A DNA stretch of 46,496 nt, from positions 1-46,496 of the IMG/VR virus record IMGVR_UViG_3300025327_000055; one strand, 5' to 3'. The position numbers were made by a program, and so were the translations under genes. This DNA comes from a virus. Shown here one piece after another: positions 1-8,243 of this stretch; position 1 is the stretch's first letter; every line of letters begins with the position of its first letter. The notes below the pieces were generated by a model. The model was not told the origin of the DNA. It saw only the letters and a list, made by a program, of their open reading frames with translations, and searched no databases.

Positions 1-1065
1 AGTGGTGGCATCCGTGATCGTGACTTCGACCGTCGCTAAGTCAATGGTCTCCGTCCCATCTAGTGCTATCGTTGTCCAGCGGAGCCCGACGTGCTCTGTT
101 GTGGCGTCAACCAATTGGTTTTGGCTGCTCAAGAACATGCCGTCGGTTGTAGCCTGAAACGCGTCGTCGCTGTTTGCCCCCACCTGCTCATCAATCGTCG
201 TGTCAATCTCGATGGGATAGTCTGCGGCCTGGAGCCAGGCAATCGGGATGCGGTGCTCAACGAACAGATTGGGTCCAGTCCTGCGCACTCTGAATATCCC
301 CAGCAACTCGTCTGGGTCCTGATCCTCGACCGGCGCACCATTGGAGCGTGGAAGATTGAAAGTCCACAGGACTTCGCCTGTTGTGCTGTGACGGAACTCA
401 ATGTAGCCCTGTGTATCGACTGGCTTGTTGACCGCCCGATTCCACAAGAGGCCGTTTACAAAGATGTCTAGATTATTTGAGACCTGGAAGACGAACTGCA
501 ATCGAGCGACTGGGTTGCCACCTGCGATGATCTGAGCGGTTGGAGCAGGCCAGCGCGAAGCCTGATCTACGACGAACCGCTTGTCCAGCCTAGTAGTCTG
601 TGTCTGCCAGCGGATGTCCATCCCCGGCCCGAAAGCCCCCTGCCAGAACAGGACATCCTCGTTCTGAACGACCGCGGTCACTGCCTGCGGATTTGCGATG
701 GCCTGGATTTGGTCTAGGTCGTTCGTGTATTGGAGCTGCTGGGGCTGGAAGGCGATGCTCTCGCCCGTGCCAGGATGGACGTACTTGACGATCTGGCCGG
801 AAGAGAAGTCAGCCAGAGCGAATGCGTTGTAGCCAGCCTGCACCATCTCGAAGTCCCACGGTGCAGTGCCCGGCTGCCAAGCAGTGTTGATCTCCTGATC
901 CTCGGTCGGCCCGTAGTGCATCGGGCCGATGCCGAGGTCAAGCATGAACCTGTTGGGGTCCGTCGGGTGCTGATGCTTTATGGAGTTGCGGAAACGCGCA
1001 ACAACCGTGGCACTAGGCCACAGTTGTTGCGCTCTATCTCGGGCATCCCTCGCAGGATGGGCCAT
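1..1065 (-). CDS. Virion structural protein, N-terminal part (3' end cut by window edge)
   Basis: An open frame of 355 codons starts with ATG at 1065 (MAHPARDARD) and runs off the left edge with no stop. The first half is rich in aromatic and polar residues (LDLGIGPMHYGPTEDQEI, VLFWQGAFGPGMDIRW), as in phage tail or fibre proteins. Near residue 295 comes IDTTIDEQVGANSDDAFQ, a segment I recognise from a family of phage structural proteins whose C-terminal half ends in SGNAxxxxYEQHTG. That C-terminal motif is found at the opposite edge of this window (46450-46496), so the two edge genes are probably one gene. It follows a tail-region gene by 17 nt. No strong ribosome binding site precedes the ATG. 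The exact role (fibre, receptor binding, decoration) is unknown. Confidence 0.8.
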   Translation of the reverse strand, partial: MAHPARDARDRAQQLWPSATVVARFRNSIKHQHPTDPNRFMLDLGIGPMHYGPTEDQEINTAWQPGTAPWDFEMVQAGYNAFALADFSSGQIVKYVHPGTGESIAFQPQQLQYTNDLDQIQAIANPQAVTAVVQNEDVLFWQGAFGPGMDIRWQTQTTRLDKRFVVDQASRWPAPTAQIIAGGNPVARLQFVFQVSNNLDIFVNGLLWNRAVNKPVDTQGYIEFRHSTTGEVLWTFNLPRSNGAPVEDQDPDELLGIFRVRRTGPNLFVEHRIPIAWLQAADYPIEIDTTIDEQVGANSDDAFQATTDGMFLSSQNQLVDATTEHVGLRWTTIALDGTETIDLATVEVTITDATT

Positions 1066-1082
1066 TGATCGCCATTCAGCAA

Positions 1083-1505
1083 CTACAGACGGAACCGTTC
1101 GTCCCGCAGGATGTGGAGGATCACCTTGCCCTCTTTCACCTGCATCGCCTGGGTGAACCACAGCCGCGCGATCTCCAACGCCTCCGCCCTGTCCGCGATC
1201 CGTGGTCCCGGCCCAACTTCATCCTTTGGCGCCAACGCGTCCTGCCACGACCACGCCGGCACCTTCCTGGCCCGCGTAATCAACTGCTCGGCCGCGGCCA
1301 GCGGATTGACGCCGAACACCGCATGAAGGTCCATCAGTTCCAGCGGGACCTTGCCGAAGGCGAGCACGTCCACGATCCGATCGATCGTCGCCGGGTACAT
1401 GACCGACGGCTCGATCTCGAACCGCGTCCCCATTTCGGCCTCGGGTTCCTGATTCTCCGACTTCTCACAAAGGTCGTACGGGTTGTAGATTACTGCCTCT
1501 TCCAC
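1083..1505 (-). CDS. Hypothetical tail-region protein, 140 aa
   Basis: The GTG start at 1505 is chosen because it is preceded by a good ribosome binding site (AGAGGAGATTCCACC). A longer frame reaches 1583 but has no binding site there. The protein begins with an acidic, polar stretch (VEEAVIYNPYDL, NQEPEAEMG) and then looks helical (AAAEQLITRARKVPAW, ADRAEALEIARLWF). No domain is recognised. It lies between a small structural protein and the large edge-spanning virion gene, so a tail accessory role is likely by position only. Confidence 0.75.
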   Translation of the reverse strand: MEEAVIYNPYDLCEKSENQEPEAEMGTRFEIEPSVMYPATIDRIVDVLAFGKVPLELMDLHAVFGVNPLAAAEQLITRARKVPAWSWQDALAPKDEVGPGPRIADRAEALEIARLWFTQAMQVKEGKVILHILRDERFRL

Positions 1506-1624
1506 GGTGGAATCTCCTCTCGCGACTGTGATGGGAAGCGCCGACGCCATACATGCCAAGACTTCCGGTCGGCGCTCGACCATCTTGACTTCCGACGGTA
1601 GCGGTAGCCGCCCTCGAACGGCAC
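1490..1624 (-). CDS. Small basic protein, 44 aa, unknown
   Basis: A short frame fills the gap between the stop of the upstream gene (1628) and the next start. It begins GTG CCG TTC GAG at 1624, three bases after the upstream TAA, and overlaps the next gene's start by 16 nt, as is usual in this tightly packed genome. The product is strongly basic and aromatic (GGYRYRRKSRWSS, WHVWRRRFPSQ). No family is recognised and no clear ribosome binding site is seen, so translation would depend on coupling to the gene before it. Confidence 0.45.
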   Translation of the reverse strand: MPFEGGYRYRRKSRWSSADRKSWHVWRRRFPSQSREEIPPWKRQ

Positions 1625-1627
1625 GGC

Positions 1628-2086
1628 TTACGCTTCGTTCAGCCGGATTTCGAGATTCTGAAGCGTGAGGGTCTGGCCGTCTGACACCGTGCGATCGGCG
1701 CCCAGGCTCCAGAAGTCTTCGACTTCACGGCTTCCCTGCGTTGCGTTGTCGTCGGTGAACACCGCGTACCGCGCCGCACCGCCCGATGCCGGGATCGGCC
1801 CACCCGAAGCCGTCCACACGAGGTCTTTGATCTGGACGAGCCCCCGATCGTTCGTGTCGTCCTCGGTCAGCACATCGAAGTCCGTGCTGTTCCGCGTCAG
1901 GATGAGCCCGCCCGTCGAGTAACCGTTCCCGGCGGCGATCTCCGTCAGCTCCGATTTGGTGTTCGTGTCGGCCACCGGCGCCACGGCGGACGTGACCATG
2001 GCGACATAGAAGTTGGTCGGGAACGCCACTCCCTGAAAGTACCGCCCCAGGATTCGGAACTTGCCCTTGTTCGTTACGCCTGCCAT
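1628..2086 (-). CDS. Small virion structural protein, 152 aa
   Basis: It starts MAGVTNKGKFRILGRYF and continues with LPTNFYVAMVTSA-like sequence (here FPTNFYVAMVTSAVAP), followed by TEIAAGNGYSTGG and ARYAVFTDD. This matches a widespread phage family, found near tail genes, of about 150 residues in which a short beta-rich domain describes a virion protein; the precise location in the particle is not established. It follows the holin-like gene by 3 nt and has a GGAGCGTGAGCG-type leader. No signal peptide or membrane segment is present. Confidence 0.75.
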   Translation of the reverse strand: MAGVTNKGKFRILGRYFQGVAFPTNFYVAMVTSAVAPVADTNTKSELTEIAAGNGYSTGGLILTRNSTDFDVLTEDDTNDRGLVQIKDLVWTASGGPIPASGGAARYAVFTDDNATQGSREVEDFWSLGADRTVSDGQTLTLQNLEIRLNEA

Positions 2087-2089
2087 CGC

Positions 2090-2470
2090 TCACGCTCCTT
2101 TGCGCCGTCGGACCGGCACCTGCAAGGTTTCGAGGATCGTCGTCAGCCGTGTCCTACTCTCAATCTCTCGATCACGTCTCTCCTCCTGAGTGGCCACCAT
2201 CGCCTCCAGGAAATCGGCCATCCGCTTCGTATTCGCTTCGTTGCCGACTGTCGCCTTCTCCATGTTTTCTAGCCGCGCGTTGAAACCATTGTCCACCGCG
2301 TCCAGCCGTGCCTTGTACGGGCCGACCATCTTATCCACCGACTTGTCGGAGTGAATGCGCCCCGTGACGAACCACACGGCCAGCAACAGCAGAATCCCCA
2401 TCACCCCGAGGGTGTCAACGACCCCGCCGATCTCCCGAACCAAGGTGACTGTCTGATCCACTTCCATCAT
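2090..2470 (-). CDS. Holin-like membrane protein, 126 aa
   Basis: ATG at 2470 overlaps the endolysin stop as ATGA, which fixes the start (MMEVDQTVTL). One strongly hydrophobic segment lies at about residues 15-40 (VDTLGVMGILLLLAVWFVTG), followed by a long charged, coiled-coil-prone tail (NGFNARLENMEKATVG, DREIESRTRLTTILETL) and a basic end (VPVRRRKGA). A single-helix membrane protein directly after the endolysin is typical of a holin or a membrane anchor for lysis proteins. A spanin-like or tail-associated role cannot be excluded. Confidence 0.65.
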   Translation of the reverse strand: MMEVDQTVTLVREIGGVVDTLGVMGILLLLAVWFVTGRIHSDKSVDKMVGPYKARLDAVDNGFNARLENMEKATVGNEANTKRMADFLEAMVATQEERRDREIESRTRLTTILETLQVPVRRRKGA

Positions 2471-3393
2471 GCCTCCACCGGCGGCGGACCGTGATAGGGC
2501 CAAGTCGGATCGCCCCGCGCCCACTCGTCCACGGCCATGGCCCACTCGACCGAAACGGCGCCCGGATCGCCTACCTCCGGAGGGGGTGTCGTAATGACAC
2601 CAACGAACACCTGCTGGAAGTATGACCTCAGCATGTATCCCAGGTCGATATTCTTCGTGATCCGCCGACCGTCCACGGTGTACGTCTCCAGCTTGCCGTA
2701 CTCGCTGGCCTGCCACTGCGTGACAAGGGACCGGACGAACCCACTCGGTAAGCACGGCGTGAAGTTGTTGCCGATCGGCAACAACCGATCGATCTCCTCG
2801 AACGTGAACGCCTGACGCCATGTGCCCCCGATCTCCTGCACCGCATAGATGTAGTGCGCGTCCCAAAGATTGATCGCCGCTTCCCACCCATGCACAATGT
2901 TCGGCGTCCACCACCAGCAAGCCGAGTATTTGTCGTGCTTCGCCTTCGGCCACTGTTTCATCAGCGCGTCCCCTTCGTCACGGACGTGCTTGGTCATCGC
3001 CGCGGGCGACACGGGCGCCAACCCACCGCCCGGATTGGCCGGGTGAGCCGGCGATTCGCAATCGTGCTCGATCAAGGCCGGTTCACGGCCGCCCAGGGCT
3101 ACTTTCCACCACTCCAGAAGCGCACTGACGGCCATGTACGGATTGTTGTTCAGGTAGGCCGCCACCTTGAACCCTGCCGCCTGTGCCGCGTCGTAATTGT
3201 GGGCGAAGTCGGGATCAGGGCCAGACGAGGATCCACAGGCGCGGGCGATCACGACCTCGACCGCCGGGTTATCGTCCTTGAACCGACGCCAGTCGATGCG
3301 GCCTTTCGAGCGATCGGTCTTGCCTTCGTCGGGATTGTTCCCTCGCCAGACATCGACCACCTTCACGTTTTCAGTAAGCGCAGGCCAACTCAT
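2467..3393 (-). CDS. Endolysin, GH25-type muramidase
   Basis: The 308-residue protein has the layout of glycoside hydrolase family 25 lysozymes: an N-terminal strand with an Asp (VVDVWRGN, D14), IDW at 33-35, VVIARACG at 47-54, the NYDAAQAAGFKVAAYLNNN segment and a catalytic-type DxE pair at D111-C-E113 (LIEHDCE). Such enzymes cut the beta-1,4 bond between N-acetylmuramic acid and N-acetylglucosamine in peptidoglycan and lyse the host at the end of infection. The C-terminal part after residue 200 may form a small extra domain. It has a GGAGGACAT ribosome binding site and is coupled by ATGA overlaps to the genes on both sides. No signal peptide is seen, so a holin would be needed for export. 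Confidence 0.85.
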   Translation of the reverse strand: MSWPALTENVKVVDVWRGNNPDEGKTDRSKGRIDWRRFKDDNPAVEVVIARACGSSSGPDPDFAHNYDAAQAAGFKVAAYLNNNPYMAVSALLEWWKVALGGREPALIEHDCESPAHPANPGGGLAPVSPAAMTKHVRDEGDALMKQWPKAKHDKYSACWWWTPNIVHGWEAAINLWDAHYIYAVQEIGGTWRQAFTFEEIDRLLPIGNNFTPCLPSGFVRSLVTQWQASEYGKLETYTVDGRRITKNIDLGYMLRSYFQQVFVGVITTPPPEVGDPGAVSVEWAMAVDEWARGDPTWPYHGPPPVEA

Positions 3394-3614
3394 ATGTCCT
3401 CCCCACTCAACAATCTGGCTAATCCTGGCAAAAATGGAATGGCCATCGCACCGAACGTAGCGGCGTTCTTGTTCACGATCGCAGTCCTAACCGCCCGCTT
3501 CCCACCTCTACCTAATCCCCCCGAACCTCTGGAACCGGAATCGGTTTCGGTGTCGGCCACGATCGCCAACGGCCCGCCATTATCCGCCGGTTGACCGCTA
3601 CCTTCCACGATCAT
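3390..3614 (-). CDS. Small hypothetical protein upstream of endolysin, 74 aa
   Basis: It starts ATG at 3614 in a TGATG overlap with the preceding tail gene and ends in an ATGA overlap with the endolysin. The first half is glycine-rich and acidic (VADTETDSGSRGSGGLG); the second half is moderately hydrophobic (FGAMAIPFLPGLARLL). The hydrophobic part is too short and too polar to call a confident membrane helix. Position in the lysis cassette suggests a lysis accessory function, but nothing in the sequence proves it. Confidence 0.65.
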   Translation of the reverse strand: MIVEGSGQPADNGGPLAIVADTETDSGSRGSGGLGRGGKRAVRTAIVNKNAATFGAMAIPFLPGLARLLSGEDI

Positions 3615-5023
3615 CAGATGCTCCCTGCGCTGTCCGAGATTTTGGCCGACAACTGTTCAATGAACCTATCAGCCGCAGGCTCGATAGTCAGTTCGACGCC
3701 CGTCTTGCTCTGAGTGTACCTGACACTTTCAATCGGCACTAGCGTCTCATCATCCCAGGCACTAGGTGACGCCGGTAATGGCGCCAGATCATCCGTCGTG
3801 ACGCGCACCCAACCGACATTCGGCTGGACCTCCTCCAGGGGGATGGGTGCGTTCTGCTCGAGGTCGTACACCCGATGTTCAGGGTCGAACTCATTGATCC
3901 CGTACACGACACGCCGGTAGCGATTCACTAAGCCGGAGGAGTAGAGGACGATGAGGTACACCGCGGTTGCCCGCGTCGTGTTAGCAGTCGTCGTGCGATT
4001 CACCCCTCCCTCAACATCATCCGCCGCGGCCAACGTCCACTTCTGGCTAGTGGCGGGGTCTAGCTGACGGAACCTAAAGCCGTTGGTGTAGGTTGCTCCT
4101 GGATCAACAGCAACATCGTCGCTGTCCGTGCCACCGCTTCGCATTCGGACGACCACGTTACCGTTACCGGCCGATAGATTTCGGCGGACGGCCCATATCC
4201 CCAGCGCGGCGACGTAAGTCGCCTGCGATGGCATGGTCGCGAGCGACTTGAAAGCCTGCGTGAATGCTCCACTCGCCCCACCGAGCGACCGGAACGTGAC
4301 ATCAACATCGTGCGGCGCGTCGTCCACATCCGCATAGGTCCCGCTCCAGGCATCATAGAACCCGGTGCCAATCGGCAAGATAAGTCCGGTGCCATAGCGA
4401 CTTGTTAGATCATTCACCGGGTCGTCAATGTTGGTGGCGGTCGGGTCGGCCTCTAGCACCATGTTGTCAAACACAACATCGCCGTTACTGCTTGCATAGG
4501 GGCCGAATTGCACCGCAATCAAGCCAGTTGAACCACGGGAGGAGTGAGTCTTAGTCGCAAGGATCGCCCCGCTGTCGCGGTCGTATAGCGTGAACTTGTT
4601 GAATTGTCCGGCGACGTTGCTACAGAACATGGACAGCACGTACCACTTCCCCGTCAGAACCGTGTAACTCAGACTATCGGCTTCCCATGTGCCCGTCACC
4701 TGCGAATAAACCTCGAGGAAGCCAGTCGTCCCATTCAGGCGCACCGCGCCCCTGACAATCGAGGAAAGGCCAAGGATCGAGCAGAGGTAAAGAAACTGTC
4801 CGGATGCGGGCAACGCCGCGAAGTAGATGTGAGCCGAAGCCCAATCATTATCTTCGGTATTGCCACGCTGAAGATAGCTGACCTGGGCGGCCACATTGAA
4901 CCGCCACGCATAGCGGCTGCCGGTGGACACCAGACCTGTTTCGAGCGCGCCCACGCCCGATGTCGTCCAGAACGAGCCGTTTCCAACCTCTAGGCCATCC
5001 CACCACGTATAGGTATGGGTCAC
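3614..5023 (-). CDS. Tail tip/fibre protein with lectin-like domain, 469 aa
   Basis: GTG at 5023 is chosen because it overlaps the upstream stop as GTGA; a longer frame to 5050 would intrude into that gene. The first 200 residues look like a concanavalin/LamG-type beta sandwich (WWDGLEVGNGSFW, YAWRFNV, FNKFTLYDRDSGAILA, GDVVFDNMVLEADP), often used to bind sugars. Middle and C-terminal parts are beta-rich (FYDAWSGTYADVDDAPHDVD, VYLIVLYSS, VNRYRRVVYGINEFDPEHRV). It lies between a tail-hub-type protein and the lysis genes, consistent with a host-binding tail component. The assignment to lectin fold is by pattern and not by a defining motif. Confidence 0.75.
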   Translation of the reverse strand: MTHTYTWWDGLEVGNGSFWTTSGVGALETGLVSTGSRYAWRFNVAAQVSYLQRGNTEDNDWASAHIYFAALPASGQFLYLCSILGLSSIVRGAVRLNGTTGFLEVYSQVTGTWEADSLSYTVLTGKWYVLSMFCSNVAGQFNKFTLYDRDSGAILATKTHSSRGSTGLIAVQFGPYASSNGDVVFDNMVLEADPTATNIDDPVNDLTSRYGTGLILPIGTGFYDAWSGTYADVDDAPHDVDVTFRSLGGASGAFTQAFKSLATMPSQATYVAALGIWAVRRNLSAGNGNVVVRMRSGGTDSDDVAVDPGATYTNGFRFRQLDPATSQKWTLAAADDVEGGVNRTTTANTTRATAVYLIVLYSSGLVNRYRRVVYGINEFDPEHRVYDLEQNAPIPLEEVQPNVGWVRVTTDDLAPLPASPSAWDDETLVPIESVRYTQSKTGVELTIEPAADRFIEQLSAKISDSAGSI

Positions 5024-5910
5024 AATGCCACGTCCTGCGCCGGTGTCCACGGTTCGTAGTGAGGCCGACGGTACTCATCGATATAGAAGGTCCAGGGATC
5101 GTTGTAAACGTCGCCCATCGACACGATACCGAAAATGATGTCGAGCGCCCACTGATCCGCGTCGTAGTCTGTCCTCACTCCCCAAGGATTCGGCGTCATC
5201 ACGTAGGGAGTCGCGATGAACTGGCCAACCGCGGTCAGGATCGTGGCGACCTCAATATCAGCGGAGACGAGGTATGCCTGAGCGGTCTGGTTGTAGACCC
5301 TCCACCGCAAGGTCTTGACATAGCCATCCAGGAACAACTCCAGCCTCGGCAATTCCGCCGACGAAGAAGCCGAGCCAAGTTTCTCGATATAGGATTTCGG
5401 ATAGGCGATGCGGCGCACAACCCTTGTCGCCAAGCCCTTTGCGACGGTTGCATTCCCTACCCGTCCACCCGAGAGGATGTATTCCTTCCGTCCGAACCGC
5501 GCGATGCTTCCTGCGTTACTCTCCGTAGGCGTCCGCTCAAAGGCATCGGCACTGGCCGCGTTCTTGTAGCGCACCCACACCGCATTACCCATCTGATCGA
5601 GGGAGATATAACGACTTCCCCCCGATCCATTGTGGTAACGCATCCCGCCCACGTAACCGTGAAAAGCCGTTGACCGCGACCCCATAAGTTTCGTGTCCCG
5701 CCCCAGCCAAGTCCGAAAGGCGACCTGCATATCCGAAGGCGGATCATGTATGACAGCCTTGGCCTGCCAGAAGCCCCCGAGCCGACGGTTCTCGAACTCA
5801 CAAGAGGAGAATCCCCCTCGATCTCCCTCCGGCGCGTAAGCGTACTCCGCCACTTGGCCGTCGCCATAGAGGGTCACCGGATTCTGAGAGACGACCACGC
5901 GCTCGATCAT
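5020..5910 (-). CDS. Tail hub / minor tail protein, 296 aa
   Basis: The ATG at 5910 overlaps the upstream stop as ATGA (MIERVVVSQN); an upstream in-frame start at 5940 would overlap more and lacks support. Sequence features such as RRLGGFWQAKAVI, MQVAFRTWLGRD, STAFHGYVGGMRY resemble phage tail proteins of the tail-hub type, in which a beta domain reads GGFW...W...GLGR....Y....WEGFV. It comes two genes after the tape measure protein, the usual place for distal tail and hub proteins. C-terminal region is beta-rich with many aromatic residues. The role is inferred from position and weak similarity. Confidence 0.65.
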   Translation of the reverse strand: MIERVVVSQNPVTLYGDGQVAEYAYAPEGDRGGFSSCEFENRRLGGFWQAKAVIHDPPSDMQVAFRTWLGRDTKLMGSRSTAFHGYVGGMRYHNGSGGSRYISLDQMGNAVWVRYKNAASADAFERTPTESNAGSIARFGRKEYILSGGRVGNATVAKGLATRVVRRIAYPKSYIEKLGSASSSAELPRLELFLDGYVKTLRWRVYNQTAQAYLVSADIEVATILTAVGQFIATPYVMTPNPWGVRTDYDADQWALDIIFGIVSMGDVYNDPWTFYIDEYRRPHYEPWTPAQDVAL

Positions 5911-6254
5911 TGACGCGTCCAGCCCACGCCGGCAACCCACACAGCGACGAGGCCAGCGGCCTGCTCCTTAGCCAACATCTGCACCTGCTCTGGTTCGCCA
6001 TCCAGAAAGATCGTTTCAGTGAGGCCAAGAACTCTCCACTCCGCCCCTGGCGCAATCAACGCATCCGCCTGAGTGGGTGCTATCTGTTTGATGATCCTCC
6101 AAAGTGCTCTAGCCAACCTGGGACCGAGACGATTAGCAATCTCCAAGAGAGGCCAATCCTCCTCGACCACAACCGTCTCCTGTAGGAGTCGAGCAACGTG
6201 TGCCAGACTCTCGGCCACGACCAGCCTCTCGCCATCTGTGAACACATGGGTCAT
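5907..6254 (-). CDS. Hypothetical tail-region protein, 115 aa
   Basis: It starts MTHVFTDGERLVV and is predominantly helical in the first half (SLAHVARLLQETVVVEEDW, LARALWRIIKQI), ending in a short beta-like segment (AAGLVAVWVAGVGW). It is coupled by ATGA to the next gene and abuts the preceding one. No family is recognised; position in the tail tip cluster suggests a small tail or assembly protein. Confidence 0.7.
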   Translation of the reverse strand: MTHVFTDGERLVVAESLAHVARLLQETVVVEEDWPLLEIANRLGPRLARALWRIIKQIAPTQADALIAPGAEWRVLGLTETIFLDGEPEQVQMLAKEQAAGLVAVWVAGVGWTRQ

Positions 6255-8243
6255 TCAGGCATTACCCCGCAGGGTGAGATAAGAGTTCGTCGCGTAGAAG
6301 GACGCCATGATCGCCGCGCCTGCGGACGCCATCAGTGGCCCACTGCCGAAAGCCGACGCATAATGGCCCAGGAGAAAGTAGAGACGATACTGCGAGGCCG
6401 CTTCCATCCGGCGGATGCTACTCGATCGGCTCCAGTTGCTACTTGGGATCAGATTGCCCCCTTGATAGTCATACCGCTTGGTGCGGTCGAACAACATCTG
6501 GTAGTCGAGGTCTAGTTGCGACGACCCGATCAGGTGCGCCCCATTCAGTGTGCCGTCGTGCCAAGCACGGCAGAAGAAGTGATCCAACGGAATCAGCACC
6601 AGCCTGGAGAATTTCAAGTTACTAGCACCGGCAACACGCTCCGCCCTGATCTGGAAGATCAGGTCCGCGGTCAGACTGTCGGCGCCGACTGTATCGGTGA
6701 ACAATGTCATCCGGCCCATATCAAGTATCTCGAAGCCGAGCGCCACTGATCGGAAGGGCACCGACAGCGTTTCCCGGTAGAGGTTCCCCGCGCCCGTTCC
6801 CCCAAGGTAGGCTCGCGCCCTTACATTGACATCCCCCACCGCGCCAGCCGTCTGCTCCGCGATCAAGAACATCTGGAACGTCCCAGGGAAAGACGCCAGC
6901 TTGCTTGTGCCCGTCAATGTCACCCTTGTCTCCATCGTTGTCGTGACAAAGGTCGTCGTGGCTACCCGCGCGCTGGGGGCACGCGTGTCGTTGGCCTCTG
7001 CCGTGTCCGTCCCCATCGCCACCGCCCACCCTGACGGCAACTCGAATTGATGCAGATTCAGGACGCTCTCGAATGATCCGGGCGACTTCATCGCTCCGAT
7101 GATGAGCGACGACAGCCCTCCTATACCCGGGGTCGCTCCTCCGCTCGGAGCCTGCGCCCGGATCATCAGACGCGGTGGCGCGTCGCCAGCCGTAACCGCG
7201 GCCGGGACTTCCAGGTAATTCTTCCGTGGGCCGTATGGCGTTTCCGACCCATGACTGACCGGCTGTGTGCCCCAGGATGTGACGGTATTGAGTCGCAGAC
7301 GCACCCAATATGCGGTGACACCATTGATTGCCGTCGTCTGCCAGTTGATCCCCGGCGCAAACGAAAGGAGCCACTGACCCGCCGACTTGAACAGCCCGTC
7401 CTCACTGCTGGCAAACGGATACGCTGTGAACGTCGAACCCCAAACCAGCGTGGTCCAGGCCGCGGAGATAAAAGCCTCCGGCACGATGTCGGCGGTGAAG
7501 ACACCCGCCGTCACTACCGGGATCACCGCATGAAAGCCCGGACGAGTGGCCCATCCGATATACAGGATGTCACCCGCCGCCGGTGTTTCTCCGGCGGCCT
7601 TGAACAGATTGATGCTGGTTCCGGCAATCAGGTTGGCGGAGAACGTCGCCAGACTTGAGTCGAAGTTATACAGATGGGATGGAGCATCGCCGGTGCCTTG
7701 ACTGCCCAGCGCCGTGATCGGTTCCTCGGCCTTGTTCACCGACCCATCCACCTTCGTCAAGACCTTGGCCGCTGGCAGGACACCCGGCGGATCACCCCGC
7801 CAGGGATGCTCTCGCTTCAAGTTCAGGCCAACGCTGTCCAGAATGCCGCTGACCTCATACATCACATCCCAATCGTCTTTCTCGTCACCGCTTTCGGCAC
7901 CCTTCAGGATCGCGTACCGCCGGTTGTCCTCGACAAGGTGGCGCACCTGCAAATAGATCGGGGACCTCTGCCACCGCGTGTTCCAGTATTGTTTTGCCGC
8001 GCGGATGCGCTTCCACATATCCTGCCGAAGCACGCCGGTCGCGTTGCCCGTCGCGCCGAGGACATCGAAACCAATCGGCATTAGGGCCTCATCCGAGGCC
8101 ACCGGGTTATCGACCTGTATCTGATCCTCCGACAGTCTCCCACCCGGTGCATCGGACAGATACAACCCGGACAGGTTCAACAGATCGAGGTCGGCCAACA
8201 CCGCCGCGGCATCTTTGATTAGGAACTCGCGAGGTCCAGCCAT
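6255..8243 (-). CDS. Tail protein (distal tail/adsorption type), 662 aa
   Basis: This long beta-rich protein directly follows the tape measure gene in transcription order, where distal tail or tail tip proteins are encoded. It starts MAGPREFLIK, has an early polar domain (WKRIRAAKQYWNTRWQRSPIYLQVRHLVEDNRRYAIL) and later several jelly-roll-like stretches (GDILYIGWATRPGFHAVIP, GVTAYWVRLRLN, MRTETRVTLTG-like TMETRVTLTGTSK, FKFSRLVLIPLDH-like LKFSRLVLIPLDHFF). No catalytic motif is visible. Host recognition or baseplate function is plausible; the exact role is unknown. Confidence 0.7.
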   Translation of the reverse strand: MAGPREFLIKDAAAVLADLDLLNLSGLYLSDAPGGRLSEDQIQVDNPVASDEALMPIGFDVLGATGNATGVLRQDMWKRIRAAKQYWNTRWQRSPIYLQVRHLVEDNRRYAILKGAESGDEKDDWDVMYEVSGILDSVGLNLKREHPWRGDPPGVLPAAKVLTKVDGSVNKAEEPITALGSQGTGDAPSHLYNFDSSLATFSANLIAGTSINLFKAAGETPAAGDILYIGWATRPGFHAVIPVVTAGVFTADIVPEAFISAAWTTLVWGSTFTAYPFASSEDGLFKSAGQWLLSFAPGINWQTTAINGVTAYWVRLRLNTVTSWGTQPVSHGSETPYGPRKNYLEVPAAVTAGDAPPRLMIRAQAPSGGATPGIGGLSSLIIGAMKSPGSFESVLNLHQFELPSGWAVAMGTDTAEANDTRAPSARVATTTFVTTTMETRVTLTGTSKLASFPGTFQMFLIAEQTAGAVGDVNVRARAYLGGTGAGNLYRETLSVPFRSVALGFEILDMGRMTLFTDTVGADSLTADLIFQIRAERVAGASNLKFSRLVLIPLDHFFCRAWHDGTLNGAHLIGSSQLDLDYQMLFDRTKRYDYQGGNLIPSSNWSRSSSIRRMEAASQYRLYFLLGHYASAFGSGPLMASAGAAIMASFYATNSYLTLRGNA

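Noticed and set aside
91-471. Long plus-strand frames across the window (for example 91-471, 2854-3594, 9636-10364, 11137-12030, 12265-13128, 30687-31514)
   Set aside because: All are antisense to well-supported minus-strand genes, have arginine/proline/histidine-rich shadow composition, and show no families or ribosome binding sites.
6721-7374. Minus-strand frame of 217 codons inside the 662-aa tail gene
   Set aside because: Fully contained in another frame of a recognisable gene, with glycine/arginine shadow composition.
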